The notes: generated by a model from the letters alone, not told the origin. 64,000 nt of DNA from Elusimicrobiota bacterium (GCA_016928195.1 JAFGLF010000014.1:1-64000), one strand, 5' to 3'; shown: positions 33,806-42,633, counted from the first letter of the stretch. A program made the numbers and translations.

Positions 33806-33852
33806 ATAAAATAAAAACCCCTCTCCCCGATGTAACATCGGGGAAAGGGGTA
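33806..33852 (-). terminator. Rho-independent terminator of pilA
   Basis: Strong stem CCCCTNTCCCCGATG/CATCGGGGAAAGGGG (33818-33850) followed on the minus strand by a T run (33808-33817). It sits 17 bp after the pilA stop. Confidence 0.88.
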
Positions 33853-33868
33853 TAAAAAATCTTAGCAA

Positions 33869-34360
33869 CTACCATGTTGTAATATAGTTGGACTTGGTAT
33901 CGTACTGGCCATTGGCGTATACGTGCATTTCGCCGTATGTTGCGCCTCTGTACCACCACTGTCCGTCATGATCAGCAGGGGTAATATCAGTGACTTCCAG
34001 AGCGTATACTACCTCTGATGTATCACCGATAGCTGTAATACCCAGCTTGACTTCCGGCATCTTGTCCAGATACTTTGTTATGAACGGCCCGTCGGCATCA
34101 CCAAATACTGCTGTCTCATTGTCAACAACAGTAACGGTAGTTCCATCGGCATCCATTGGAATCGGGTATATACCTTCCTGCTCGCCATAATAAATGGTAA
34201 GTGCTGAACGCATTGCACCGAGTGAACCCTTTGTTGACCCTTCTTTAGATTTTCTGATAAGGTCAGCAAATTTAGGAATTGCTATAGCTGCCAATATACC
34301 TATAATAGCGACCACGATCATCAGCTCGATAAGCGTAAAACCTTTCTTTGATTTAATCAT
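33869..34360 (-). CDS. pilA: Type IV pilin PilA
   Basis: A 163-residue prepilin. The leader MIKSKKG is cut by PilD before Phe, giving mature [20 protein letters not shown] with Glu5 as required for assembly. The hydrophobic helix is followed by a globular domain with acidic and aromatic residues and the tail [10 protein letters not shown]. No Cys pair (D-loop disulfide) is present. It is a monocistronic gene between its own consensus promoter, a strong AGAGGGGGTGAT ribosome site and a strong terminator, the arrangement expected for an abundant structural subunit. It could be a major pilin or a major pseudopilin; the pilMNOPQ, pilB, pilT and pilC genes favour a pilin. Confidence 0.9.
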   Translation of the reverse strand: MIKSKKGFTLIELMIVVAIIGILAAIAIPKFADLIRKSKEGSTKGSLGAMRSALTIYYGEQEGIYPIPMDADGTTVTVVDNETAVFGDADGPFITKYLDKMPEVKLGITAIGDTSEVVYALEVTDITPADHDGQWWYRGATYGEMHVYANGQYDTKSNYITTW

Positions 34361-34385
34361 ATAATATCACCCCCTCTTTTTCCGG
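34361..34385 (-). promoter_or_regulatory. Strong pilA ribosome-binding site
   Basis: AGAGGGGGTGAT about 6 bases upstream of the pilA ATG on the minus strand, the strongest Shine-Dalgarno seen in the window. Confidence 0.7.
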
Positions 34386-34482
34386 CATACTGATTACAGT
34401 GATTTCAACGGCAGATTTCGGTGATAAAGCTTTATCTCCGCAATCGCAGTTTTCATCGCTGCAATCATACTTCTTAAGCACA

Positions 34483-34511
34483 ATTATAACACTTCATTAC
34501 CGTTTTGTCAA
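34483..34511 (-). promoter_or_regulatory. Consensus sigma-70 promoter of pilA
   Basis: TTGACA (34506-34511), 17-bp spacer, TATAAT (34483-34488), a perfect match. Predicted start near 34476 gives a leader of about 115 nt. The leader holds GATAAAGCTTTATC, a palindrome that may form a hairpin. Confidence 0.88.
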
Positions 34512-34519
34512 GGACTTTC

Positions 34520-34570
34520 TTTTTGAGAATAGATTACACGGATTGGATGCAGGATTACACGGATTGAATC
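34520..34570. repeat. GATTACACGGATTG tandem repeat upstream of pilA
   Basis: Two close copies, AGATTACACGGATTGGAT and GGATTACACGGATTGAAT, just upstream of the pilA -35 box. Confidence 0.7.
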
Positions 34571-34636
34571 TCGTCGGTAGAATGTGTATTAGTTAGTAAT
34601 TATCCTGTATTTTGTGATTTTTGACACACAGTATAT

Positions 34637-35854
34637 TTAGCCTGCCATTCCGCCCATCATGAACATAGGCATGAACATGGCTATAACAATGGCACCTATG
34701 ACGAGACCCATTACACATATTACGATAGGTTCAATCATGGATGTCAGTCCTTTTACAGCCACGTCGACTTCCTGGTCATAGAAATCGGCTATTTTTGTAA
34801 GCATTGTATCCAGATTACCCGTTTCTTCACCTACTGATATCATCTGTGTAACCATTGTCGGGAATACACCGGACCTCTTCAGAGGTTCGGCGATTTTTTC
34901 ACCTTCCCGTATTGATTCCTTTGCCGTCATGATCGCTTTTTCAACAACTACGTTTCCTGCGGTCTGGGCAACCGTGTCGAGTCCCTGAAGAATCGGTACA
35001 CCTGATTTTATAAGTGTTCCGAGTGTTCTGGTGAACTTTGCTACCGCGACCTTTCTGAGCATATCACCGAACATAGGCAGTTTGAGGAACATTTCGTCCA
35101 TTTTTGCTTTTCCGGTCTTAGTCTGGTAATATTTTCTTAGTCCTATACCTACTCCGATTGCACCAAGAATTAAATATATAATATTGGCTTTCAGAAAATC
35201 CGATATACTTATCAGTATTTGTGTCGGAAGAGGCAGGTCCTGTCCGAACCCTTCAAAGATTTCCTGAAAGGTCGGAATAACGACAACAAGCAGGAAAATA
35301 GTAACTGCTACCGATATGAATGCAACGATTGAGGGATACATCAGAGCGCCTTTTACCTTGCCTTTCAGTTCATCAGCTGCTTCCAGATAAGCTGACAAAC
35401 GTTCCAGAATAACATCCAGAATACCACCGACTTCCCCTGCTTTTATCATAGCAACATATAAATCTTCAAAGGCTTCCGGTTCCTTTTTCATTGCATCTGC
35501 TATGGAAACACCTGCCTTTATATCTTCTGTTATATGGTCAAGAACCTTTTTAAAAGCCGGGTTTTCCACCTGTTCGCCGAGAATAGTGAGTCCCTGAACA
35601 ATAGGGACACCTGCGGAAACAAGGGTTGATAGCTGTCTTGAAAATAGTACAAGGTCTTTTGCTTTAACGGTTGGTTTTAAAGGATTGAGTTTTTTTAGAG
35701 CATCCAGAGGGCTTTTTCTGTTTTCTGCAATCTCCAGAATAATAAGTTTTTGCGACCTTAGTTTACTGGCGGCGGTTGCCTGATTAGGTGCTTCTATTGA
35801 TCCCTGTTTTTCCTGTCCCGAAGTCATCTTAACTTTATATACAAATTCCGGCAT
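34637..35854 (-). CDS. pilC: Type IV pilus platform protein PilC
   Basis: A 405-residue GspF/PilC-family inner-membrane protein. Two homologous cytoplasmic GspF domains lie at about 70-190 (FSRQLSTLVSAGVPIVQGL) and 272-395 (FTRTLGTLIKSGVPILQGLD), each followed by membrane helices, with the last at about 372-398 (MIEPIVICVMGLVIGAIVIA). PilC is the rotating platform that couples PilB and PilT motion to pilin insertion or removal. The N-terminus MPEFVYKVKMTSGQEKQGSI is typical. It is the last gene of pilB-pilT-TPR-pilC, 19 bp after the TPR lipoprotein. Confidence 0.95.
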   Translation of the reverse strand: MPEFVYKVKMTSGQEKQGSIEAPNQATAASKLRSQKLIILEIAENRKSPLDALKKLNPLKPTVKAKDLVLFSRQLSTLVSAGVPIVQGLTILGEQVENPAFKKVLDHITEDIKAGVSIADAMKKEPEAFEDLYVAMIKAGEVGGILDVILERLSAYLEAADELKGKVKGALMYPSIVAFISVAVTIFLLVVVIPTFQEIFEGFGQDLPLPTQILISISDFLKANIIYLILGAIGVGIGLRKYYQTKTGKAKMDEMFLKLPMFGDMLRKVAVAKFTRTLGTLIKSGVPILQGLDTVAQTAGNVVVEKAIMTAKESIREGEKIAEPLKRSGVFPTMVTQMISVGEETGNLDTMLTKIADFYDQEVDVAVKGLTSMIEPIVICVMGLVIGAIVIAMFMPMFMMGGMAG

Positions 35855-35873
35855 ACCTAACTCCTATAACTGT

Positions 35874-36989
35874 TTATTCCGCAAATTTAGGGTTTAACTT
35901 TATTGCACAGGTCAAATCTGCGTTAGATTCTTTATGTTTACCGAGTTTTTCATATGACAATCCGCGGAATAGATAAGCATTGGCATTATCCGGTGTAATC
36001 TTTAATGTTTTTGAAAAATCGGTAATAGCATTTTTATAATGTTGTTTGTTAAAATGTGCAATCCCACGCTGATAGTAAACTTCAGGGTTTAGTGTTGCTG
36101 ACGATATCTTCTCCGCCATATCAAAATACTTAATGGCATCGCCGTACTGTTTTATTTTTATATATGTGAATCCCAGATTGTAATATGTCTGGGGGTTTTT
36201 GTTTTCAAGTGACAAAGCCTTCTTAAAATCTCTAATTGCATCCGGTATTTGTTTATTATCTGCTGCGTAAATAGTGCCCCTGTTATTATAAGCATCCGCA
36301 AATTTAGGGTCTATTTTTATTGCCTTGTTAAAATCCTCAAGCGCTTTTTTGGATTTTCCTTTGTGGATATAAGTCAGTCCGCGCATATTATAACTTTCTT
36401 TATTGTTTGGATTTGAACTTATAGATTTCGAGAAATACTCAATTGCTTCGTCATACTGCTTTTTTTGTAAATATTTTAGACCCTGGTTATAAAAAGCATC
36501 GGTTTGTGTCAGTTTTTTCGCTTTTGCAAGATCTCTTCCGGCTTTTTCCGTATATCCTTTTTTTTTGTAAGTATGTCCTCTTGCCAGATATGCTTCTTTA
36601 AAATCAGGTTTTAATTTAATGGCTGTATTAAAGTCAGACAGGGCAATATTAAATTTTTTCTGCCGGTAATATATCAACCCTCTGTTATAATATAGTTCTG
36701 CATCGGATTCATTATATTTAAGTGCTTCTGTGAAATCCTTTATTGCTTTATCTGTTAGATTCAACCTCCCGTATACTGCTCCCCTGTTGGATAAGGCATT
36801 TGCTTTATTGTTTTTACCGTCAGCTTCGTTCCATCTTTCAAGTGCTTTCCCGAAATATTTTATCTTTTTTTCGGGTTTTTTAGCGGAGATTCCCTTGTTA
36901 AAGTAATATTCAAAGGAACAACCGGACAGAGAATAACAAATAACAAATAACAAATAACAAATAACAAGTTGTGATTTCGATAGTTTCAT
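35874..36989 (-). CDS. TPR-repeat lipoprotein of the pilus operon
   Basis: I start it at ATG 36989, which overlaps the pilT stop as TAATG; a longer frame reaching 37229 only shadows pilT. It has 371 residues. The signal peptide (LVICYLLFVICYSLSGCS) ends in a lipobox with Cys near residue 23. About nine TPR units fill the rest, with clear copies such as AELYYNRGLIYYRQKKFNIA and ADAYNNRGTIYAADNKQIPD. A PilF/PilW-like pilotin role (TPR lipoprotein helping PilQ multimerise) is plausible given its place between pilT and pilC, but PilF is smaller (about six TPRs). The signal-peptide core is encoded by an AATAACA heptanucleotide repeat. Confidence 0.8.
   Translation of the reverse strand: MKLSKSQLVICYLLFVICYSLSGCSFEYYFNKGISAKKPEKKIKYFGKALERWNEADGKNNKANALSNRGAVYGRLNLTDKAIKDFTEALKYNESDAELYYNRGLIYYRQKKFNIALSDFNTAIKLKPDFKEAYLARGHTYKKKGYTEKAGRDLAKAKKLTQTDAFYNQGLKYLQKKQYDEAIEYFSKSISSNPNNKESYNMRGLTYIHKGKSKKALEDFNKAIKIDPKFADAYNNRGTIYAADNKQIPDAIRDFKKALSLENKNPQTYYNLGFTYIKIKQYGDAIKYFDMAEKISSATLNPEVYYQRGIAHFNKQHYKNAITDFSKTLKITPDNANAYLFRGLSYEKLGKHKESNADLTCAIKLNPKFAE
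36931..36969. repeat. AATAACA tandem repeat in TPR lipoprotein signal peptide
   Basis: Five near-perfect 7-bp units (AATAACA), encoding VICYLLFVICY on the minus strand. A clean microsatellite in coding DNA; length changes not divisible by three would shift the frame. Confidence 0.9.
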
Positions 36990-38062
36990 TATGTGCTTAA
37001 TACGGGTTTTTTCAGGAGTCTTTTTAAGTCCTCCATATCCGGCGAGGACTCTATTGCTTCCTGATAAGTTATCTGTTTCTTTGTAACCAGATCGGCAAGG
37101 GATGTATTCATAGACTGCATTCCGTATTTTGCCCCTGTCTGCATGGTTATATATATCTGTTCGGTTTTCATATCTCTGATCAGATTTTTTATTGCCGGTG
37201 TAACTATCAATACCTCTGATGCCAGGCATCTTCCGACTCCGCCTGATTTAAGCAGAAGCTGCTGGGTAAAAACTGCCTGTAATGTAAATGAGAGCTGGCT
37301 TCTTATCTGTGACTGTTGATGCGGAGGAAAACAATCGACGATTCTGTTTATTGACGATGGTGCATCCGTTGTATGAAGTGTGGCAAAAACAAGGTGGCCG
37401 GTTTCAGCTATGGTAAGCGCTGCTGAAACGGTTTCCGGATCACGCATCTCGCCAACAAGTATTATATCCGGATCCTGCCTGAGAACATATTTAAGCGCAT
37501 TCGGGAATGAATTTGTATCCGAACCGATTTCTCTCTGGTTTATGAGACATTTTTTGTGTTGGTGAACATATTCGATAGGATCCTCGATTGTTATTATATG
37601 TCCCTGCCTGTGTTCATTTAAATAGTTTATCATTGATGCAAGAGTTGTTGATTTACCGCAGCCGGTTGGACCAGTGACAAGAACCAGTCCTTTTTGCAGG
37701 CGCATGACCTCATAAACCACAGGAGGAAGTCCGAGTTCTTCGAATGTAAGGATTTTATCAAGAATTGTCCTTAATGCAGCGGCAACGGCGTTTCGCTGCC
37801 TGAAAACGTTCATTCTTATTCTTCCGATACCTTTTATTCCGAATGACAGGTCCAGTTCGTTTGTTGCCTCGAATTTTTCTTTCTGCTTATCCGTTAAAAG
37901 CGAATAAATAAGTCTCTGACACACATCAGGCGTAAGTTTTTCGAAATGCGTAGGATACATTTCGCCGTCAATTCTTAAAGTTGGCGGTATACCCACGGTA
38001 AGATGCAGGTCTGATGCATTTTTCTGAATTACCATTTTTAATAGTTCATCCATACTTAACAT
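36989..38062 (-). CDS. pilT: Type IV pilus retraction ATPase PilT
   Basis: A 357-residue hexameric ATPase that drives pilus retraction. The N-terminal PAS-like region starts DELLKMVIQKNASDLHLTVG. Walker A GPTGCGKSTT is near residue 131, the Asp box (IITIEDPIEYVH) near 158, Walker B ILVGEMRDPETV near 199 and the His box HLVFATLHTTDAPS near 222. These are PilT/PilU-type features and it lacks the N-terminal extension and zinc site of PilB. The gene follows pilB after a 94-bp repeat-containing gap. Presence of PilT implies retractable pili (twitching or DNA uptake). Confidence 0.95.
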   Translation of the reverse strand: MLSMDELLKMVIQKNASDLHLTVGIPPTLRIDGEMYPTHFEKLTPDVCQRLIYSLLTDKQKEKFEATNELDLSFGIKGIGRIRMNVFRQRNAVAAALRTILDKILTFEELGLPPVVYEVMRLQKGLVLVTGPTGCGKSTTLASMINYLNEHRQGHIITIEDPIEYVHQHKKCLINQREIGSDTNSFPNALKYVLRQDPDIILVGEMRDPETVSAALTIAETGHLVFATLHTTDAPSSINRIVDCFPPHQQSQIRSQLSFTLQAVFTQQLLLKSGGVGRCLASEVLIVTPAIKNLIRDMKTEQIYITMQTGAKYGMQSMNTSLADLVTKKQITYQEAIESSPDMEDLKRLLKKPVLST

Positions 38063-38064
38063 AG

Positions 38065-38150
38065 TAAAATCAATTAAAAGATTGAAAGATTAAAAGATTT
38101 TAAATCATTCTAATTTTTCTAATCTTTAAATTGCCTCTTAAATTTTTTAA
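38065..38150. repeat. AAAAGATTGAAAGATTAAAAG repeats (pilB-pilT)
   Basis: ATTAAAAGATTGAAAGATTA with inverted CTAATTTTTCTAATCTTTAA, same family as 7784-7869 and 29755-29825. Confidence 0.65.
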
Positions 38151-38156
38151 TCGTCT

Positions 38157-39902
38157 CTATGAGACATCGGCAAAGGTTATTCTCATCATCTCTTCAACAG
38201 TCGTTGTCCCAGCAAGAACCTTTTTAAAAGCTGACTGTCTGAGCGTCAGCATTCCGCTTTCAATAGCTGTATGTTTTATTATATGAGTGGATGCTCTGTC
38301 AAGAATAAGTTCTTTTATTTTATCGTTTACTTCCATTACCTCATAGCATGATATCCTTCCGCGGTAGCCGGTATTTGAGCATCTGTCGCATCCCTTGCCT
38401 TTAAAAAGTTTAATATGTTTTTTATTTCCGATTTCTTTTTTAGATAAACCCGATGAAATAAGCACATCAGCCGGTACTTCATACGGTTCTTTACAGTTCT
38501 GGCATATTACACGGACCAGACGCTGTGCTATAACCATTGTGACGGTTGATGTTGTTAGGAAAGGTTCTATTCCCATATTGTTAAGTCTGGTTACTGCTCC
38601 GGGAGCATCATTTGTATGAAGGGTTGAGAAAACAAGGTGGCCGGTTAATGCTGCGTTGATTGCTATCTCCGCTGTTTCCGTATCACGTATTTCGCCTACC
38701 ATTATGATATCAGGGTCTTGACGTAAGAATGATTTTAATCCGGATGCAAATGTAAGGCCTATATCCGGTCTTGCCTGGACCTGATTTATGCCTTCAAGAA
38801 CGTATTCTACAGGGTCTTCAATTGTGGATATATTGACATCCGGCTGGTTAAGTGTTGAAAGTGTAGAATAAAGAGTGGTTGACTTTCCTGAACCCGTAGG
38901 CCCTGTTACAAGAATAATCCCGTAAGGAATTGCTATATTTTTCTGGTAAACTGCAAGTGTTTCCTGTTCGAACCCCAATTCGGTTAATTCGAGCTTCAGT
39001 GATGAAGAATCCAGAATACGCATTACTATCTTTTCGCCGAATGCCGTAGGAAGAATAGAAACTCGCAGGTCCACTTCCTTGTTCATAACCTTTATTTTTA
39101 TTCTGCCGTCCTGAGGAAGCCGTCTTTCCGCTATATCAAGGTTTGACATAATTTTTAAACGGGATGAAATTGCGTTTTGTGTTCTTTTCGGAGGAGCTGA
39201 AACCTCGTGCAGTACACCGTCGATTCTGTACCTCACACGGAGCGATTTTTCGTACGGTTCTATATGAATATCCGATGCTTTTGCTTTTACCGCACCCGAT
39301 AAAAGAAGATTGACTATTTTTATTATGGGAGCATCCTCGCCTTCTGCTTCGAGCGAGACTATATCTTTTCCGGAATCCGATTCCTTTACGACATCTACAT
39401 TTGCATCTACTCCGTTACCCTCCATGTCCTTTACAATATCGTCCATTGATGCTTTGTTCCCGTAGTATTTTTCGATTGCTGTTCTAATTTCGTTTTCAGA
39501 AGCAATTACTACGTTTATTTCATGGCCGGTCATAAGACGCAGATCGTCGGTTGCGAATACATTCAGCGGGTCTGCCATTGCAATCGTAAGAACATTATTT
39601 TCTTTTGAAATAGGAATGAGAGTCTGGTGTCTTACTACCGACTCCGGAACGGATTTTACTATGTCTTCATCAAGTTCACCGTATTCGGAAAGCGAAACGT
39701 ATGAAACCCCGCATTGTTTCCCCAAAAATGCAAGAAGTACATCCTCGGTTATATAACCCAGTGATATCAGGATAATGCCAAGTTTACCGCCCCGCTTCTT
39801 TTGTTCCTCCATAGCATCCTGGAGCTGTTGGGGCGTAATTATCCCCACGTCAACCAGCAGGTCACCAAGTTTCTTTTTTAAAGCGGCATGTTTTACAGCC
39901 AT
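38157..39902 (-). CDS. pilB: Type IV pilus assembly ATPase PilB
   Basis: A 581-residue GspE/PilB ATPase that powers pilus extension. The N-terminal T2SSE_N (MshEN-like) region (LGDLLVDVGIITPQQLQDAM) may bind c-di-GMP in some relatives. Walker A GPTGSGKSTTLYSTL lies near residue 338, the Asp box STIEDPVEYVLEGI near 366, Walker B IMVGEIRDTETAEIA near 400 and the His box HLVFSTLHTNDAPG near 424. A tetracysteine zinc site (CQNC and CDRC) lies near 465-505. It is the first gene of pilB-pilT-TPR-pilC, under a perfect consensus promoter, with AAGGAT as ribosome site. Confidence 0.96.
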   Translation of the reverse strand: MAVKHAALKKKLGDLLVDVGIITPQQLQDAMEEQKKRGGKLGIILISLGYITEDVLLAFLGKQCGVSYVSLSEYGELDEDIVKSVPESVVRHQTLIPISKENNVLTIAMADPLNVFATDDLRLMTGHEINVVIASENEIRTAIEKYYGNKASMDDIVKDMEGNGVDANVDVVKESDSGKDIVSLEAEGEDAPIIKIVNLLLSGAVKAKASDIHIEPYEKSLRVRYRIDGVLHEVSAPPKRTQNAISSRLKIMSNLDIAERRLPQDGRIKIKVMNKEVDLRVSILPTAFGEKIVMRILDSSSLKLELTELGFEQETLAVYQKNIAIPYGIILVTGPTGSGKSTTLYSTLSTLNQPDVNISTIEDPVEYVLEGINQVQARPDIGLTFASGLKSFLRQDPDIIMVGEIRDTETAEIAINAALTGHLVFSTLHTNDAPGAVTRLNNMGIEPFLTTSTVTMVIAQRLVRVICQNCKEPYEVPADVLISSGLSKKEIGNKKHIKLFKGKGCDRCSNTGYRGRISCYEVMEVNDKIKELILDRASTHIIKHTAIESGMLTLRQSAFKKVLAGTTTVEEMMRITFADVS

Positions 39903-39971
39903 AGACTTATATCCTTATCGATCAGATATTTGTTAAAAAGTAATATACAGAATCCAGTTTCCTATCCTATA

Positions 39972-40000
39972 ATTATAAAGCGTTTTTTCGTTTTTGTCAA
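39972..40000 (-). promoter_or_regulatory. Consensus sigma-70 promoter of pilB operon
   Basis: TTGACA (39995-40000), 17-bp spacer, TATAAT (39972-39977), a perfect match. Predicted start near 39965, leader about 63 nt. Confidence 0.87.
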
Positions 40001-40028
40001 GACTTTTATGTGAATATATACTCGGAAC

Positions 40029-40676
40029 TTATTGGTTTTGTTGAGGTTCCGATACCCCTTCGGAAGATTTTTCACAGTAAGATGCTTCGGCCGCTTGCGA
40101 CTTGACCGCGTATCGTCTTACTATTAAAACCGAAGGCAAAACCGCCGAAAAAATAGCTAAAAAATACTGAAGAAAAGAATCAAGTTTAAGTTTTCCGATT
40201 AAAATAAGCCACAAAATCGTTAGAAATGCGGGCAGTATCGAGCTTTTTTTGTCAAATTCCCGTTTTTTGATTAAAAGAGAAAAAAATGTTATGAGGATTC
40301 CGACAGTAAAATACGGAAGGATATTCTCCCATAAATATAAAATTATATATGACGGGAATGTAATATATACCGAGGATAATAAGATTCCGATTTTAAGAAA
40401 ATTGAAAATTGTTATACCGAAAATCATTGACCATAGTACATTCCATATATGATACCGTATTTCGGGGTAATTAGTAAAATTCAGAAAAAAACCCGCGAGA
40501 ATAAGAGGAATATATGAGGATATATTTAAAGGGAGATTAAGGAATATCGCAGATGGTTTTTCGGAATATATAAATGGTTTTATTAGATTGAACAGAAATT
40601 GTTTCATCGATATAGCGAGGAGAATGGCAAATATAAACGATAAAATGAACATAGCACCAACTAAAATCGGTCTCAT
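40029..40676 (-). CDS. Polytopic membrane protein of unknown function
   Basis: A 215-residue protein with about six hydrophobic segments (for example ILVGAMFILSFIFAILLAI near the start and IILYLWENILPYFTVGILIT at about 110-130). No family motif is recognised. The last 30 residues (AVKSQAAEASYCEKSSEGVS) are hydrophilic and of different composition from the rest, encoded by DNA with CTTCGG-type palindromes, so the tail may be repeat-derived. It starts 11 bp after larC, so it is probably in the larB-larC transcript. A metal or lactate-related transport role would be a guess from neighbours only. Confidence 0.6.
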   Translation of the reverse strand: MRPILVGAMFILSFIFAILLAISMKQFLFNLIKPFIYSEKPSAIFLNLPLNISSYIPLILAGFFLNFTNYPEIRYHIWNVLWSMIFGITIFNFLKIGILLSSVYITFPSYIILYLWENILPYFTVGILITFFSLLIKKREFDKKSSILPAFLTILWLILIGKLKLDSFLQYFLAIFSAVLPSVLIVRRYAVKSQAAEASYCEKSSEGVSEPQQNQ

Positions 40677-40687
40677 AGTTTTCGAAC

Positions 40688-41770
40688 TTAACGGCGCAGG
40701 ATGTCTTTTAACGGTATATTTTCTTTGGCTGCGGTTTTTACTCCTTCGGCATATTCCACTGACCGTTTTTTTGTACCTTTATGTCCCGGCAATTTGGCGG
40801 TTTTATGAATACCGTTTTTAGTTCTTTCCAGTATCCGTCTCGTGACTGGCAGCCGTCTGATACCGAGAGTTGTTGTTTCTGAAAAAATGATATCCGTCAA
40901 TCTTTGTTCGTTTTCCTCTGCGGTCAAGACGGATAAAATTATTCCGGGTCTGCCTTTTTTTGCATAAATATTCGTCAGCCAGACATCATTAGCTCCGTTT
41001 TGTAGAAGTTTTTCCTGTACATACGGAAAAACACGTGAATCCATATCGTCGATATTTGTTTCCAGAAGAATTTTGCTGTCGCCTGAAAAAGAATTCCCTC
41101 CGGCCGTACCGGCATAAATTCTTAATATGTTGGGTTTTTCAAGGTTTGAGAGTCCCCCTCCTGCTCCTGTATTAAGGATTTTCATTTGAGGAATAGGACC
41201 AAACTGATCCGCAAGAGTCGAGATTATGGCAGCTCCTGTAGGTGTGGTAAGTTCATTTTTTGTATCGGTAGAATACACAGGCAGTGTTTTTATAATTTCT
41301 ACCGTTGCAGGTGCCGGTTTGCCCAGATTAAGCGGCGACGAATAAACTTTTTCGATTTTTAATGCTTCCAAACCAATGAGTGCGCCGAAAATGTCTATAA
41401 TAGTATCAACCTCTGCAATTTGGTGGAAATGAACAGAACCGATAGGAACAGAATGTGCCTTTGATTCTGCCGCTGCCAGATGCGAATATATTTTTAATCC
41501 CTGTTGTTTAATTTTTTTTGATATATTGGAAGAAGCTATTGTTTTTTTTATTTCTGAGAATTTACTTAACCGTTTCCCGCCGGTTATATGAGCCAGTTTT
41601 GCATGGATTCCGTTTTTCTTGGTGTTTAAGAATTTTAGTGAAAATTTTTTAATTAATAGTTTCTTAAGCTGATTTACGAGATATTTTTCATCCAGCCCTG
41701 CATCAACAAGGGCAGATAAAATCATATCTCCGGAAACTCCGGATGAACAATCAAAATATGCTATCTTCAT
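40688..41770 (-). CDS. larC: Nickel-pincer cofactor synthase LarC
   Basis: About 360 residues from ATG 41770 (MKIAYFDCSSGVSGDMILSA), which is the normal N-terminus; a GTG 9 bases upstream is possible. LarC inserts nickel into the pyridinium dithiocarboxylate cofactor (CTP-dependent cyclometallase). Family blocks ELTTPTGAAIISTLA (about residue 175), LETNIDDMDSRVFPYVQEKL (about 238) and KGRPGIILSVL (about 276) are present. In Lactobacillus plantarum larC is split by a frameshift; here it is one continuous frame. larB is directly upstream, but larE and larA are not in the window. Confidence 0.93.
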   Translation of the reverse strand: MKIAYFDCSSGVSGDMILSALVDAGLDEKYLVNQLKKLLIKKFSLKFLNTKKNGIHAKLAHITGGKRLSKFSEIKKTIASSNISKKIKQQGLKIYSHLAAAESKAHSVPIGSVHFHQIAEVDTIIDIFGALIGLEALKIEKVYSSPLNLGKPAPATVEIIKTLPVYSTDTKNELTTPTGAAIISTLADQFGPIPQMKILNTGAGGGLSNLEKPNILRIYAGTAGGNSFSGDSKILLETNIDDMDSRVFPYVQEKLLQNGANDVWLTNIYAKKGRPGIILSVLTAEENEQRLTDIIFSETTTLGIRRLPVTRRILERTKNGIHKTAKLPGHKGTKKRSVEYAEGVKTAAKENIPLKDILRR

Positions 41771-41777
41771 AAGAATC

Positions 41778-41835
41778 ACTGATTACACGGATAAATACGG
41801 ATTTCACGGATATAATTTTTTTTATCTGTGTGATC
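41778..41835. repeat. Intergenic TTACACGGATAAA-type repeats (larB-larC)
   Basis: CTGATTACACGGATAAATAC and ATTTCACGGATATAAT plus inverted TTATCTGTGTGATCC, in the larB-larC gap and extending into the larB stop region. Confidence 0.6.
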
Positions 41836-42487
41836 CGTTTTTATTTATGATATTGGCAATTATGCCGGCTCCGAATCCGTTATCTATATTAACCGTGCAG
41901 ACATTTGGTGAACAGGAATTCAGCATTGTCAAAAGAGCGGAAAATCCGCCCTTCCCTGTACCATAACCTGTGGAAGTAGGCACACCTATAACAACCTTTG
42001 CCACCAATCCCCCGATAACAGAGGATAATGCACCCTCCATACCGGCACATACTACAGCACATGACGAATTTTGTATAATTTTTTCAAATTTAAAGACCCG
42101 GTGGATACCTGCTACTCCCACATCATATATTCTTTCAACTTTATTACCGAGTACTTCTGCAACTACTGCTGATTCTTCGGCAACGGGAATATCCGATGTG
42201 CCTGCCGTTATGACAGCGATATAGTTTTTACCTGTTATTTTCATAGGATTTATTGATACAATTTTTGCCTTTTCGTGATACCTGACTGCCCCGGATGGTT
42301 TAAAAGTTTTTATTATTTTCAGGGCCAGCTTTTTTTCGACACGTGTTGCTATTATCGGCACCGGTTTCTTCACTAGTTTTGAAATAATATCAATAACCTG
42401 TTTTTCGGTTTTACCGGAAGTATATATTGCTTCCGGAAAACCCTGCCTATGAAATCTTTCAGTATCAAGAATAAAATCTTTTCTCAT
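41822..42487 (-). CDS. larB: Nickel-pincer cofactor biosynthesis carboxylase LarB
   Basis: A 221-residue LarB. It carboxylates nicotinic acid adenine dinucleotide and hydrolyses its phosphoanhydride, the first step of nickel-pincer nucleotide synthesis. It resembles PurE in its C-terminal half: VITAGTSDIPVAEESAVVAE near residue 84, YDVGVAGIHRVF near 115, and GVPTSTGYGTGKGGFSALLT near 167. It is shorter than many LarB proteins (about 245), mainly at the N-terminus, which opens MRKDFILDTERFHRQGFPEA. It precedes larC by about 50 bp. Confidence 0.93.
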   Translation of the reverse strand: MRKDFILDTERFHRQGFPEAIYTSGKTEKQVIDIISKLVKKPVPIIATRVEKKLALKIIKTFKPSGAVRYHEKAKIVSINPMKITGKNYIAVITAGTSDIPVAEESAVVAEVLGNKVERIYDVGVAGIHRVFKFEKIIQNSSCAVVCAGMEGALSSVIGGLVAKVVIGVPTSTGYGTGKGGFSALLTMLNSCSPNVCTVNIDNGFGAGIIANIINKNGSHR

Positions 42488-42497
42488 AATTATAAAC

Positions 42498-42633
42498 GCA
42501 GATTACGCAGAGAACTACTTCGACGCAGATTACGCGGAAAATCCGCGGATTACGCAGAGAACTACTTCGACGCAGATTACGCGGAAAATCCGCGGATTAC
42601 ACAGAGAACTACTTCGACGCAGATTACGCAAGG
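42498..42633. repeat. 47-bp tandem repeat between tsaD and larB
   Basis: A truncated 27-bp copy (42498-42524), two full 47-bp copies (42525-42571 and 42572-42618, one difference seen) and the start of a fourth (from 42619). Each full copy contains GCAGATTACGCGGAAAATCC, CGCGGATTACGC and AGAGAACTACTTCGAC; AAAATCCGCGGATT allows a small hairpin. More diverged TGCGAATTCTGCG repeats continue to 42680. Confidence 0.92.

Noticed and set aside
36990-37229. N-terminal extension of the TPR lipoprotein gene
   Set aside because: It overlaps the PilT 3' coding region out of frame; the internal ATG at 36989 gives a proper signal peptide with lipobox.
41770-41779. Split or frameshifted larC as in lactobacilli
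   Set aside because: The larC frame is continuous from start to stop with all conserved blocks.
42498-42633. CRISPR array
   Set aside because: The repeats are contiguous, with no unique spacers and no cas genes nearby.
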